Origin: Hepatocystis sp. ex Piliocolobus tephrosceles
Taxonomy: Eukaryota > Apicomplexa > Aconoidasida > Haemosporida > Plasmodiidae
DNA length: 12,868 nucleotides
Reading direction: 5' to 3'
Assembly (NCBI GenBank): GCA_902459845.2
Contig: CABPSV020000584.1
Location: 1 to 12,868, forward strand
A model generated the notes under the pieces. The model did no database searches, had not been told where the DNA came from, and saw only the letters and a list, made by a program, of their open reading frames with translations. Below are positions 1-8,394 of the stretch, piece by piece. The position numbers and the translations under genes are program-made. Each line of letters opens with the position of its first letter. Position 1 is the first letter of the stretch.

Positions 1-288
1 TTTTAAAATGTTATACTTGTATAATGTTATATTTTTAAAATGTTATACTTGTATAATGTTATATTTTTAAAATGTTATACTTGTATAATGTTATATTTTT
101 AAAATGTTATACTTGTATAATGTTATATTTTTAAAATGTTATACTTGTATAATGTTATATTTTTAAAATGTTATACTTGTATAATGTTATATTTTTAAAA
201 TGTTATACTTGTATAATGTTATATTTTTAAAATTTTATACTTGTATAATGCTATATTTTTAAAATGTTATATTTTTAAAATGTGTATA
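1..288. repeat. 32-bp satellite-like tandem array, cut by the window edge
   Basis: The unit starts TTTTAAAATGTTATACTTGT and recurs exactly every 32 bp from base 1 (1, 33, 65, 97, 129, 161, 193, 225). Seven copies are identical. The eighth (225-256) carries two changes, and the array decays into half-units at 257-288. Because it begins at base 1, it probably continues to the left. Near-identity of the copies points to recent expansion or homogenisation. It lies in the non-coding flank downstream of the minus-strand serine palmitoyltransferase gene. Confidence 0.95.
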
Positions 289-488
289 GAAACATACGTC
301 TATACATGTGATTGTGCAAGTACTTATCCATATACGCAAACATGTTTTAAATGCGCAGTTAAGTATGTGCTGAGATACAACACTTGGCTTACTTTATCTA
401 ATATTGAATTTTTTTAAACACGTACTTTTTTTGTTTTTTTAAAGAAATTTATTTATTATATTTTATTTAAAATGTTTATCTACATGAC

Positions 489-539
<51 letters not shown>

Positions 540-1240
540 ACAATGTCACAAGTTTGAGCCTTACATTGTCTACATTTTCAATCGCATATATGTTCATATG
601 AATGCTCATATTTCACATTTTATTAACAATTTTGTTTAATCTAGTAGCTATTACTTTTTTTAGTTTTAGGTATATAGCTATGCAATCTAATAATGTTTAA
701 ATAAATATTTGTTAAATTGTCTTTTTTTTTTTCTTTTTTTTTTTATCATTTGCTATGATGAAAAAAAAAATAAATAAAAAAAAATACAGTCGATATATTT
801 ATCGATGCAAATATATATGTTTCATATATGTAATATGCAAACAAATGGGACAAAAATTGATTGCATAAAAAAAAAAATGAGGTTTAAAAAATATAATTGA
901 TACGACTGTGATAAAAAAAAATAACACATAAGTGTATATATATAATGAAATTAAAAAAAAAAAAAAAAGAGACATATTTAACTGATCAAAATAAATAAAT
1001 AATTAATTAAACATATAAATATGTAAATAAGTAATTAATTAATTAAATAAATGATCTAAATTAAAATAATCTGATATAAACTAATATAAATTAACACAAA
1101 TAAAGTTTTAACAAAAAAAAAAAACAAAATTGTTCATTGTATTTTTATATATGTGCATATATACGTACATATATACGTACATATATACGTACATACATAC
1201 GTACATACATACGTACATACATACGTACATACAAATTAAA
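289..1240. other. Intergenic, downstream flank of serine palmitoyltransferase
   Basis: No supported gene. It holds a pure A run of 48 (491-538), further A and T runs, a short inverted repeat TCGAT..ATCGA near 789-804 and low-complexity TAAT/TTAA stretches. Bases about 280-417 are richer in G+C than the flanks and hold a 45-codon open frame (see findings). The segment next to the gene should carry its 3' UTR and polyadenylation signals, which cannot be picked out among so many A-rich motifs. Confidence 0.7.
1152..1232. repeat. 12-bp tandem repeat in the 3' flank of serine palmitoyltransferase
   Basis: ACATATATACGT units change into ACATACATACGT units, all with a 12-bp period, ending 8 bp beyond the gene's stop codon. 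The repeat probably lies in the 3' UTR of the minus-strand transcript. The 12-bp period creates a spurious Tyr-Ile/His-Thr open frame on the plus strand, which is not a gene. Confidence 0.9.
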
Positions 1241-2959
1241 CTAAATGATGGGAGAAGGTTCAACACTCATAGTGGTCAAAACCAAGTCACGTACAAATTC
1301 ATTCATTTGCTCTATTGTATATTCACAAGTTCCTGTTACTCTAAAACGAGGTAAATTTAGAGGGCAAGCAGGGTAAGCAACAGCTGAAACTAACCATCCT
1401 TTTTTATGTAATAACTTACAAATTTTAAACAACCTATCAGGGTCATTTGGATATATAATAGGTATAACGCTTGTATTGTCATTGCCTCCTAATACAAATT
1501 TGTTACATTCTGGATAATCTTCATGCCAGTAACCCATACCTGTTTTCAGCGCATCTCTTAAATATTTAATATTAAATTTTAATTTTTTTAATCTCCATGG
1601 TTGTTCATCTATTAATTCAAAAGCTTTCATAGCTCCACCTGCACAATATGCAGGTAAAGGAGCTGAAAAAACATTACCCATACAATGTATATCTAAGAAT
1701 TCAATCAATTTATCAGATCCAACTATATATCCTCCAACTGAACCAATTGACTTACTAAACGTACCTACGATCACATCTATAGATCCTGGCATGTTATAAA
1801 ACTCTTCTAATCCTCGACCAGTTTCACCTAACACACCTAACCCATGAGCTTCATCTACATATAACTTTGCATTATGTTTAACACACAATTTTTTAAAAGC
1901 TGGTAAGTATGGTATATCACCATCCATAGAATAAACTGATTCCAAACATACCCAACAATTTTTGTATTTGTATCGATGTTTTAATAATAATATTTCTAAG
2001 TGACCATAATCATTATGTTTAAATTTATATGATTTAGAATTAGATATTTTTATACCAACTTTTACACATTCATGTGTAAAACTATCATATAAAACTAAAT
2101 CATTTGCACTAGCTACTGCTGCTATACCAGACATACATGCCAAAAATCCACATACTGATAAAATTGAATTATTTCTACCAAAAAATCGACCTACTTGTTT
2201 TTCCAAGTCTACAAGTATTTGACTATTACCTCCTAACAACCGAGGACCATGATTACCTGTTGACCATTTAGTTGCTATTTCTATTGCATAGTTTTGTACT
2301 ATAGGTTCACGTAAAAAGTCTAAATATGAATAAGATGACATAGTTCTTACTTTTTTATCATTACATACAATATATTCATTTTTAACATCACTTACTCTTA
2401 ACATAAATGCCCATATATTTAAACGAATTAATTCTCTCTTAGCATCTAAATAACTTTGCATTTCATTTTCATTTTTTTTTATAGGTACATTATATTTTTT
2501 CTTAAGTAATAAAAAAAAAAAATGTCTTTTTGATTCTGATTTTAATTTTAAAATAACCACATCTGTATAAAATTTTATTTTTTTTTTTACGTTATTTTTT
2601 ATATTATTCATTAAATCAAGAAATTTTTTTTCAATAATAGACTTTTTTATTTCAAGCAAAAAATTATATATAAAACATATAAATGTGTATATTATCCAAT
2701 TTTTATTTTTATTTTTGTTTTGTTCATTTTTATTTTTCTCTTTATCTGTATTAAATGCAAAAATTGTATGTTGTATTGGTAAAAATTCCCCTAATACCCA
2801 GGATAATTTTAAGGACCCAGTCGATGCATCTTCATTAAAAATAGATAGAAGTATAGCCAAAACTACTACTACAGCAATTGTATAATTAAAAATGTTGTTA
2901 TCTTTTAAAACGTGTAACTCTTTAAAATAACTCAAGTCTAAGAAATTTTTGAAATACAT
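1241..2959 (-). CDS. SPT: Serine palmitoyltransferase (pyridoxal-phosphate alpha-oxoamine synthase)
   Basis: This 572-residue protein should condense L-serine with palmitoyl-CoA to give 3-ketodihydrosphingosine, the first step of sphingolipid synthesis, probably on the ER membrane. Residues about 205-560 are a fold-type I PLP domain: GNHGPRLLGG at 235-244, His296 in the cofactor-stacking position (SFTHE), VDEAHGLGVLGETGRG at 368-383 with Asp369 and His372, and GTFSKSIGSVGG at 399-410 with Lys403 as the expected Schiff-base lysine. Keeping this Lys makes it the catalytic, LCB2-like type rather than an LCB1 partner. A hydrophobic stretch at about 26-41 is a likely membrane anchor, and 88-103 may be a second. 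Asn/Lys-rich low complexity (71-87) separates them. The ATG sits in an A-rich context (TTACAAAATG) and the frame is uninterrupted. Known for the family: apicomplexan SPT resembles bacterial single-chain enzymes. Related synthases (KBL, BioF, ALAS) share the fold; the N-terminal anchor and overall match favour SPT. Confidence 0.93.
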   Translation of the reverse strand: MYFKNFLDLSYFKELHVLKDNNIFNYTIAVVVVLAILLSIFNEDASTGSLKLSWVLGEFLPIQHTIFAFNTDKEKNKNEQNKNKNKNWIIYTFICFIYNFLLEIKKSIIEKKFLDLMNNIKNNVKKKIKFYTDVVILKLKSESKRHFFFLLLKKKYNVPIKKNENEMQSYLDAKRELIRLNIWAFMLRVSDVKNEYIVCNDKKVRTMSSYSYLDFLREPIVQNYAIEIATKWSTGNHGPRLLGGNSQILVDLEKQVGRFFGRNNSILSVCGFLACMSGIAAVASANDLVLYDSFTHECVKVGIKISNSKSYKFKHNDYGHLEILLLKHRYKYKNCWVCLESVYSMDGDIPYLPAFKKLCVKHNAKLYVDEAHGLGVLGETGRGLEEFYNMPGSIDVIVGTFSKSIGSVGGYIVGSDKLIEFLDIHCMGNVFSAPLPAYCAGGAMKAFELIDEQPWRLKKLKFNIKYLRDALKTGMGYWHEDYPECNKFVLGGNDNTSVIPIIYPNDPDRLFKICKLLHKKGWLVSAVAYPACPLNLPRFRVTGTCEYTIEQMNEFVRDLVLTTMSVEPSPII

Positions 2960-3482
2960 TTTGTAATTTAAATTTCCTCTTTTTTTTTTTTTTTTTTTTT
3001 TGCGCTTTTAATTTAGTGTTGTATTTATTTTTTTATATTTTCCACTTGTACACACTGTTCAATGTTTTATTTATTTTTTATTTTTTTTTTTTTTTTATAC
3101 ATACAATAACAGATTCATAAAACTTTTAACAAACCTAAAACTCAATATATATGGTCAGTAGTGTTAACGTATTATGATAATTTCCTACTGTTTTATACAA
3201 ATTTTCCAAAAAACAGTTGAAGCAGAATTCAAATGGTTTTACAAATATGTTAACATGCCATGATATATTATTAGAATTTTTTTAAATTATAGGCATATAT
3301 TTTTTCTCATATATATATATATATATTTATGTACTCAAATGTTTATATATATACGTACACATATGTGTAAGTTAACATATATAAACATACATTTAAAAAA
3401 TAACTACTGAGTTATGACATATATATTCAACTATACATATTAATGTTTTTAAATTTTAATTACTAACAGCAGGAGTAAATGC

Positions 3483-3603
3483 ATAAATAAATAAACAAAA
3501 TAAATAAATAAACAAAATAAATAAATAAACAAAATAAATAAACAGACAAAATAAATAAACAAAATAAATAAACAGACAAAATAAATAAACAAAATAAATA
3601 AAT
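3483..3603. repeat. AAATAAAC-based tandem repeat with higher-order structure
   Basis: Three copies of a 17-bp unit (AAATAAATAAACAAAAT) are followed by two copies of a 30-bp composite: a 17-bp variant containing CAGAC, then a 13-bp short form. The composite shows amplification of an already diverged pair of units. It is non-coding. Confidence 0.85.
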
Positions 3604-4302
3604 GTGTAAAGACACAATTATTATTTAATTATAGTACAAACAAAATATATCCTTTCTAACAAACATCTCATAAAAAACATGCACTTTTAATATTTTTCTA
3701 TGTTCTAAATAATGTACAAAAAAAAAAAAAAAATAATAAATAAGCAAATAAATAAACAAATAAATAATAAATAAAAAGATGCAATTATATATATATTTTT
3801 TTTTTTGTTATAGGATAATTATTCTTAACAGCATATAATTATACATATTTAATAGTAGTAGAAAAAATATTATGAAATAAAAAAATGTAAATAAAAAAGG
3901 GAAGAGAATAATACGCTAATAAAAAAAAATATGCATATAAGGGAAATATAAAGTAGTATAAAAAAAATGCTATTACTATATTAATGAAAAAATTATATGA
4001 AAAAGATCTGACGCTAAAAATGAAAAAAATTAAATATATATATATATATATATACTATATAGCATTTATTTAATAAATGCTTTTTCTCTTTTTAAACGGT
4101 TTAATGTTAGCTTTTAAATATATTTTTACATTGTTTATTATATAAAAAAAAAAATAATAAAAAAAAAAAAAAAAAAAAAATTTTTTAAAAATTGTAAAAA
4201 AAAAAGAAAAAATAATTTCAAAATTTTATATGTATTTCTTTAAAGCATTATAAAATTTTCTTAAATTTTTATGTGAAATGATAAGTAAATAATAAGAGTA
4301 CT

Positions 4303-4345
<43 letters not shown>

Positions 4346-4768
4346 GCATTTTACATTATACATTTTATAGTTAAAATTTTAAAATTTAAACTTTACAACT
4401 ATCTTAGCCTTTTTTTCTATAAATTTACGAAATCTATTAATTTTGTTAGAATTTTTAAAATAAAAAAGTCAAAAATGCTGACAAAAAGATCAACACATTT
4501 AGTAGTGTCTTACACAGTAATGTATTAAGTAAGTTAGTTTAAAATGTATTAATATGTAATGCATATACATGTAAATAAATACAACAGAGTGAAAATCATT
4601 CAAACAAAAAATACAAAAAAAAAATATTTTATATAATAATTGAGCATGTGAAGTTTAAAAAATAAGAACACTTTAAAAAGGAAGAAGGGAAAAAAAATGA
4701 TTATAACACAAAGAAGAAAAACCCTATATACATGCTTAATTGCTCAAATGTTTAAATGCAGTACTTTC

Positions 4769-4783
<15 letters not shown>

Positions 4784-4825
<42 letters not shown>

Positions 4826-4862
4826 ATATATATATGTATGTATGTATATATGTATATGTACA
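4784..4862. repeat. Compound TA / TGTA microsatellite
   Basis: An A run leads into (TA)n, then TGTA repeats, TA again, TGTA and TA. The alternating blocks give spurious Tyr/Ile/Met/Cys open frames on both strands, which I do not treat as genes. Confidence 0.9.
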
Positions 4863-5476
4863 TATTAAGTAATTACACACTTTAGTATTGTCAAAAAAAT
4901 GTACATATATGTAGCATAAATTTAAATTAAATGTAAAATAAAAGTTGTTAATAATGCAATAAAAGTGGAATATTTGCACATATACATAAACTCATATATA
5001 TGTATATTTCGAAGCACTTATATTTCCATATAAAGTGTCGAAAAATATATTTATATATTATCCCTTAAAGATAGAGTATATTATTAATTTTACAAAGTGT
5101 GCAATAAAAGTGAACCAAAATGATAAAAATAAAAAAAAATAAAATAAAAAATTATTGAAAATGTGTTTTTTTAAGTGATATACTATTTTATATTAACAAA
5201 TTATAATAAAAAAAATTTGCGCTGTTTTTATATAGTAACTACAATTTTTACAATAGCAGCCTCCAACTTTATTTTTATTATATAATTTAAAAAATCAAAG
5301 CATTTAAAAATAAAGCATTGTAATATCATTTAATATAAAATAAACAACTATAAGCTTGTTTATTTAATCACTTTTTAAGGTTTTCTTTACATTAAAAAAA
5401 AATATGCTTATTTTTTATAACATTATCATAATTAAAACAGATTTTTAACTTCTAATAATAAAATTTCTATATATGC

Positions 5477-5754
5477 ATGTATGTGCGGGTAAGTAGATGC
5501 ATTTTAAGTGAGTATACAATTAATCAATTACTATATATAACATTTTTTTGTAGCCCATTTTGTACATGCATCGAATGTTAACGTGCTTAGGTGATAAACT
5601 GAGCAGTAACATTATTTACCCTTTGTTTATTTATAACAACAAAGGAAAAAAAAAAAAAAAAAAAAAAAAAAAAGATTATAATAATATTTTTCTAATTTTA
5701 CAAAACAAAGACATATTGCTTAGCGTATATATTCACATATTAGAAAAATGCTGA
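5477..5754 (+). CDS. Candidate small spliced gene, unknown function (weak)
   Basis: I do not recognise this. A very good donor (CGG|GTAAGTAG, intron from 5489) and acceptor (TTTTTTTGTAG, ending 5553) define a 65-bp intron. Joining a short first exon from the ATG at 5477 (12 nt, phase 0) to 5554-5754 gives an open frame of 70 codons plus a stop, with an A run coding for about nine Lys in the middle. The start of exon 2 is about one third G+C by hand count, well above the flanks. Against it: the start context is poor, exon 1 is tiny, the intron is short for this genus and there is no family match. It could instead be part of a non-coding RNA or of a spliced leader for the downstream DIM1 gene. 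Confidence 0.2.
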
Positions 5755-6434
5755 CAAAAAAAAAAATTCAACTGTTCAGTGTATATATATATAAAGACAG
5801 GAAAACATAGAATTTATAAAAATAATATTTCAGATCACACAATAAAAGTCATTAAAACATTTTTAATATTCAGAAATAATAATAATATAAAATAAAAACT
5901 CAAATGTATTTAAAAATAAAAAGTATCAAAAATATAAATATGTATAAAACCCCACATGTTGTTATTGATTCTGAGCACAAGACATTTCGACACATAAGTT
6001 TCTATCTTAATTACTATCTGCTTGAAGACGTAAAAAAAAAAATAAGTTATATATAAAATTATTTTTTTCTTTTTTTTTATGTTCTTTCAAAATGATGAGA
6101 TTTGTCTGTATTTAAGTAAAAGCATACTATTATATGCCTTATTTTTTTTTTTTTATTATAACTTTTTAATAGTTTTAAAAACATAAAAAATAAAAAAAAT
6201 AGATTAATGATACATTTTTAGGCTATATAAAAAAAAAAAAATAAAATAACTTGTTTTTAACCTTTTCTTTTTAAATAAATGATATACATATTAAAAAAAT
6301 CATTTTCAATGTTATGAATTAATTAAAACAGATAAAAGTAAAAAGTATATATGTTTTTAATAAAACTGTACAAAAAAAACGTCTGCTTAAATAATACTTA
6401 GAGTTATATAATTACTTTTTTTTTTTTGATTTAT

Positions 6435-6668
6435 ATGAAAACATATTCATACGTACTTATACTTAAATGTTACTTATGTTTCATGTGTTCTAAAGGTCAT
6501 GCTTTGATTTTGCGTTTTGAATGTAAAATTGTGAAACTGCTAATTATTTATATTAAAAATAAGTATGGATTTACATTTTTATATATACAAAATGTATATA
6601 ATAAAATTTTAATTTTGTTTAAAGAAAAAAAAAAAAAAGCACTAGTAGTAAGATATACGCTTACAACG

Positions 6669-6671
<3 letters not shown>
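6435..6671 (+). CDS. Candidate small ORF, 78 codons, unknown function (weak)
   Basis: An uninterrupted frame begins at an ATG with TAT at -3 to -1. It encodes a Cys-, Leu- and Ile-rich peptide with hydrophobic stretches at about 4-17, 24-40 and 48-62, and it ends just before a (TA)n tract. The first hundred bases have more mixed composition than the flanks. There is no recognisable domain, and an open frame of this length is not rare in this DNA. Its position 600 bp upstream of DIM1 also fits leader or promoter DNA. Confidence 0.15.

Positions 6672-6717
<46 letters not shown>
6672..6717. repeat. (TA)n microsatellite
   Basis: About 23 uninterrupted TA dinucleotides followed directly by a T run. 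It produces an Ile/Tyr open frame on the minus strand that is an artefact of the repeat. Confidence 0.95.
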
Positions 6718-6725
<8 letters not shown>

Positions 6726-6822
6726 TTGCCATTGTACATATATTTTTTTTTTATACAACTGTGTATATTTTGCTTTTTTTACCACTGTGTATATTTTGTT
6801 TTTTTTTGCTATTATATATGCA

Positions 6823-6854
<32 letters not shown>

Positions 6855-6874
6855 AATGTCAACCATGATAAAAA

Positions 6875-6918
<44 letters not shown>
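6823..6918. repeat. T28 / A43 homopolymer pair (inverted, 25-nt spacer)
   Basis: A pure T run (6823-6850) and a pure A run (6876-6918) are separated by 25 bases. As DNA or RNA they could pair into a 28-bp stem. Long dA:dT tracts also resist nucleosome wrapping, so this may mark open promoter DNA about 350-440 bp upstream of DIM1. Homopolymer lengths are error-prone in sequencing. Confidence 0.85.
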
Positions 6919-6922
<4 letters not shown>

Positions 6923-7076
6923 TATGAGTTAGATCATTACGCGATTTTTTGTTTTGTTTTTTTACTTTTTTGTTATTGTATATATTACCTTTAAATTAAA
7001 AAAAAAAACAAATTTGAACAAAGTCGGACAAAAATAGAGAAAAAAAAAAAAAAATAATAATAAAAAAGTAAAAATT

Positions 7077-7181
7077 AATAAAAAAATAAGAAGGATAAAA
7101 AAATAAGAAGGATAAAAAAATAAGAAGGATAAAAAAATAAGAAGGATAAAAAAATAAGAAGGATAAAAAAATAAGGATAAA
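7077..7181. repeat. 17-bp tandem repeat in the DIM1 leader region
   Basis: GAAGGAT recurs every 17 bp (7090, 7107, 7124, 7141, 7158) between A-rich linkers, then degenerates into shorter GGATAAAAA units to about 7205. It ends roughly 60-90 bp before the DIM1 start, so it probably lies in the 5' UTR or core promoter. Read in reverse it gives Phe/Leu-rich open frames in several phases, which are not genes. Confidence 0.9.
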
Positions 7182-7261
7182 AAGGAAAAGAATAAAAAGG
7201 ATAGATAAGAAGAGCAAAAAGAGCCAGAATAAATATACAAGTATAATAACTTACATAACAA

Positions 7262-7303
7262 ATGTCATGTTTTATAGAGTGTCCCTTTTTAGCCACTGTT
7301 TAA
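7262..7303 (+). promoter_or_regulatory. Upstream ORF overlapping the DIM1 start
   Basis: An ATG at 7262 lies 5 bases before the first in-frame DIM1 ATG (7267) and opens a different frame that ends at TAA 7301-7303 after 13 codons. It is the first of two closely spaced ATGs, so scanning ribosomes could use it. The next in-frame DIM1 ATG (7330) lies 26 nt beyond this stop, close enough for reinitiation. It matters only if the transcript starts upstream of 7262. Confidence 0.45.
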
Positions 7304-8394
7304 AAACTTTATCAACGAATATAATAACAATGAAGTATAATAAAAAAAAACAACACCATGCTGTTGCTACGAGCTTTACGAGCGCCTTGAAAAATAGTAA
7401 TGGAATAAATAAGAAAAAAATTAATAATAATCGAAATATTAGTACTTCGAAAGTACAAAATGCAAATAAAATGAATATGATATTATATAAAAAACATGGA
7501 CAACATTTATTAAAAAATCCAGGTATATTAGATAAAATAATTTATGCTGCAAAAATAAAAAGTTCTGATACAGTTTTAGAAATAGGTTGTGGTACAGGTA
7601 ATTTAACAATAAAATTATTACCTATTTGTAAAAAAGTAATAACCATTGATATAGATGCTAGAATGATTAGTGAAGTAAAAAAAAGATGTCTTTATGAAGG
7701 ATATAATAATTTAGAAGTATATGAAGGAGATGCTATTAAAACACAATTTCCTCGGTTCGATATATGTACCGCTAATCTTCCATATAAAATTTCTAGCCCT
7801 CTTGTTTTTAAATTAATAGCACATAGACCTTTATTTAAGTGTGCAGTGTTAATGTTTCAAAAAGAGTTTGCAGAAAGAATGTTAGCAAATGTAGGAGATA
7901 GGATTTATAGTAGATTAACTGTTAATGTTAAATTATTTTGTAAAGTTATTAAAATATGTAACGTAGATAGAAGTAGTTTTAATCCTCCACCAAAAGTAGA
8001 TAGTATTGTTTTAAAATTAATACCAAAAGAAACAAATTTTAAAATTTCATATGATGAGTGGGATAATTTATTAAGGATCTGTTTTAGTAGAAAAAGAAAA
8101 ACATTACATGCAATTTTTAAAAGAAATGCTGTTTTAAATATGTTAGAACATAATTATAAAAATTATTGTAGTTTAAATAAAATTGTACCTATTAATTATA
8201 ATTTTAAAAAGTATTGTTTAGATACGTTAACATATTGTGAACTGGACGAAAAAAGAAGTATTAACTTGGATGAAAATGATTTTTTGAAATTACTCTTAGA
8301 ATTTAATAAAAAGGGTATACATTTTTTTAATATATCGAATATTAATAATAAAGAATTAGGTTCTATTTTATCAGATGAAGAAGATCAGGTATGA
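7267..8394 (+). CDS. DIM1: DIM1-type 18S rRNA adenine dimethyltransferase
   Basis: This 375-residue enzyme should transfer four methyl groups from S-adenosylmethionine to two adjacent adenines in the 3'-terminal hairpin of small-subunit rRNA, a late step of ribosome assembly in the nucleus or cytoplasm. Visible motifs: GQHLLKNP at 78-85, the SAM loop LEIGCGTGN at 104-112, acidic motif IDID at 127-130, GDA at 154-156, catalytic NLPY at 170-173, FQKEFAERM at 197-205 and FNPPPKVDS at 238-246. The C-terminal part (262-353, including FSRKRKTL and the final GIHF) follows eukaryotic Dim1 closely, which favours this over bacterial KsgA or mitochondrial TFB1M. The catalytic core is complete. The N-terminus is longer than in yeast or human Dim1. 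Residues 1-21 lack acidic residues and look like a possible organelle presequence, and Met22 (ATG at 7330, context AACAATGAAG) is a credible alternative start. The C-terminal tail beyond 354 is lineage-specific and acidic. Confidence 0.94.
   Translation: MFYRVSLFSHCLKTLSTNIITMKYNKKKQHHAVATSFTSALKNSNGINKKKINNNRNISTSKVQNANKMNMILYKKHGQHLLKNPGILDKIIYAAKIKSSDTVLEIGCGTGNLTIKLLPICKKVITIDIDARMISEVKKRCLYEGYNNLEVYEGDAIKTQFPRFDICTANLPYKISSPLVFKLIAHRPLFKCAVLMFQKEFAERMLANVGDRIYSRLTVNVKLFCKVIKICNVDRSSFNPPPKVDSIVLKLIPKETNFKISYDEWDNLLRICFSRKRKTLHAIFKRNAVLNMLEHNYKNYCSLNKIVPINYNFKKYCLDTLTYCELDEKRSINLDENDFLKLLLEFNKKGIHFFNISNINNKELGSILSDEEDQV

Larger units (their letters stand above)
2960..7266. other. Long divergent intergenic region between serine palmitoyltransferase and DIM1
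   Basis: This 4.3-kb gap lies between the 5' ends of two divergent genes and should hold both promoters and leaders. I see no convincing protein gene. Contents include T runs just upstream of the SPT start (2980-3001), (TA)n tracts (about 3310-3326, 4032-4053, 4305-4341, 6672-6717), a TA/TGTA microsatellite (4784-4862), an AAATAAAC-based array (3483-3603), a T28/A43 pair (6823-6918) and a 17-bp array (7077-7181). Islands at 5465-5640, 5945-6035 and 6435-6545 are visibly richer in G+C (about a third by hand count in the first two) and are treated as candidates. Promoter motifs cannot be assigned reliably in such A+T-rich DNA. Confidence 0.7.

Noticed and set aside
1..288. CRISPR-like array or coding repeat.
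   Set aside because: The repeats are directly adjacent without unique spacers, and the 32-bp period shifts frame with a stop in each copy. It is a simple satellite.
1130..1354. Plus-strand open frame rich in Tyr, Ile, His and Thr.
   Set aside because: It is produced by the 12-bp CATACGTA repeat and then runs antisense into the 3' end of serine palmitoyltransferase.
2685..2885. Plus-strand 66-codon frame.
   Set aside because: It lies entirely antisense within the serine palmitoyltransferase gene and has no family features.
4120..4350. Possible centromere core because of extreme A+T content.
   Set aside because: Plasmodium centromeres are kilobase-scale regions of sustained extreme A+T. This stretch is only a few hundred bases and is bounded by ordinary spacer.
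4470..4535. Short frame from ATGCTGACAAAAAGA near a GTAAGT donor-like site.
   Set aside because: The frame reaches TAA immediately before the donor-like site, so the exon cannot be extended by that splice.
4697..4979. Open frames on both strands around the TA/TGTA microsatellite.
   Set aside because: Most of the residues come from translated simple repeat and A runs; there is no domain and no supporting splice structure.
6091..6200. Possible C/D-box small nucleolar RNA starting at ATGATGA (about 6093), and another at about 754.
   Set aside because: A perfect box C sequence is present, but no CTGA box D follows at a suitable distance and no terminal stem was seen.
6548..6932. Minus-strand Ile/Tyr frame and plus-strand Phe/Lys frame.
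   Set aside because: They translate the (TA)n tract and the T28/A43 homopolymers, with no non-repeat coding content.
6962..7296. Three overlapping minus-strand frames of mostly Phe, Leu, Ile, Ser and Tyr.
   Set aside because: They are the reverse reading of the 17-bp purine repeat in different phases. A period of 17 gives every frame in turn, which explains why several overlap.
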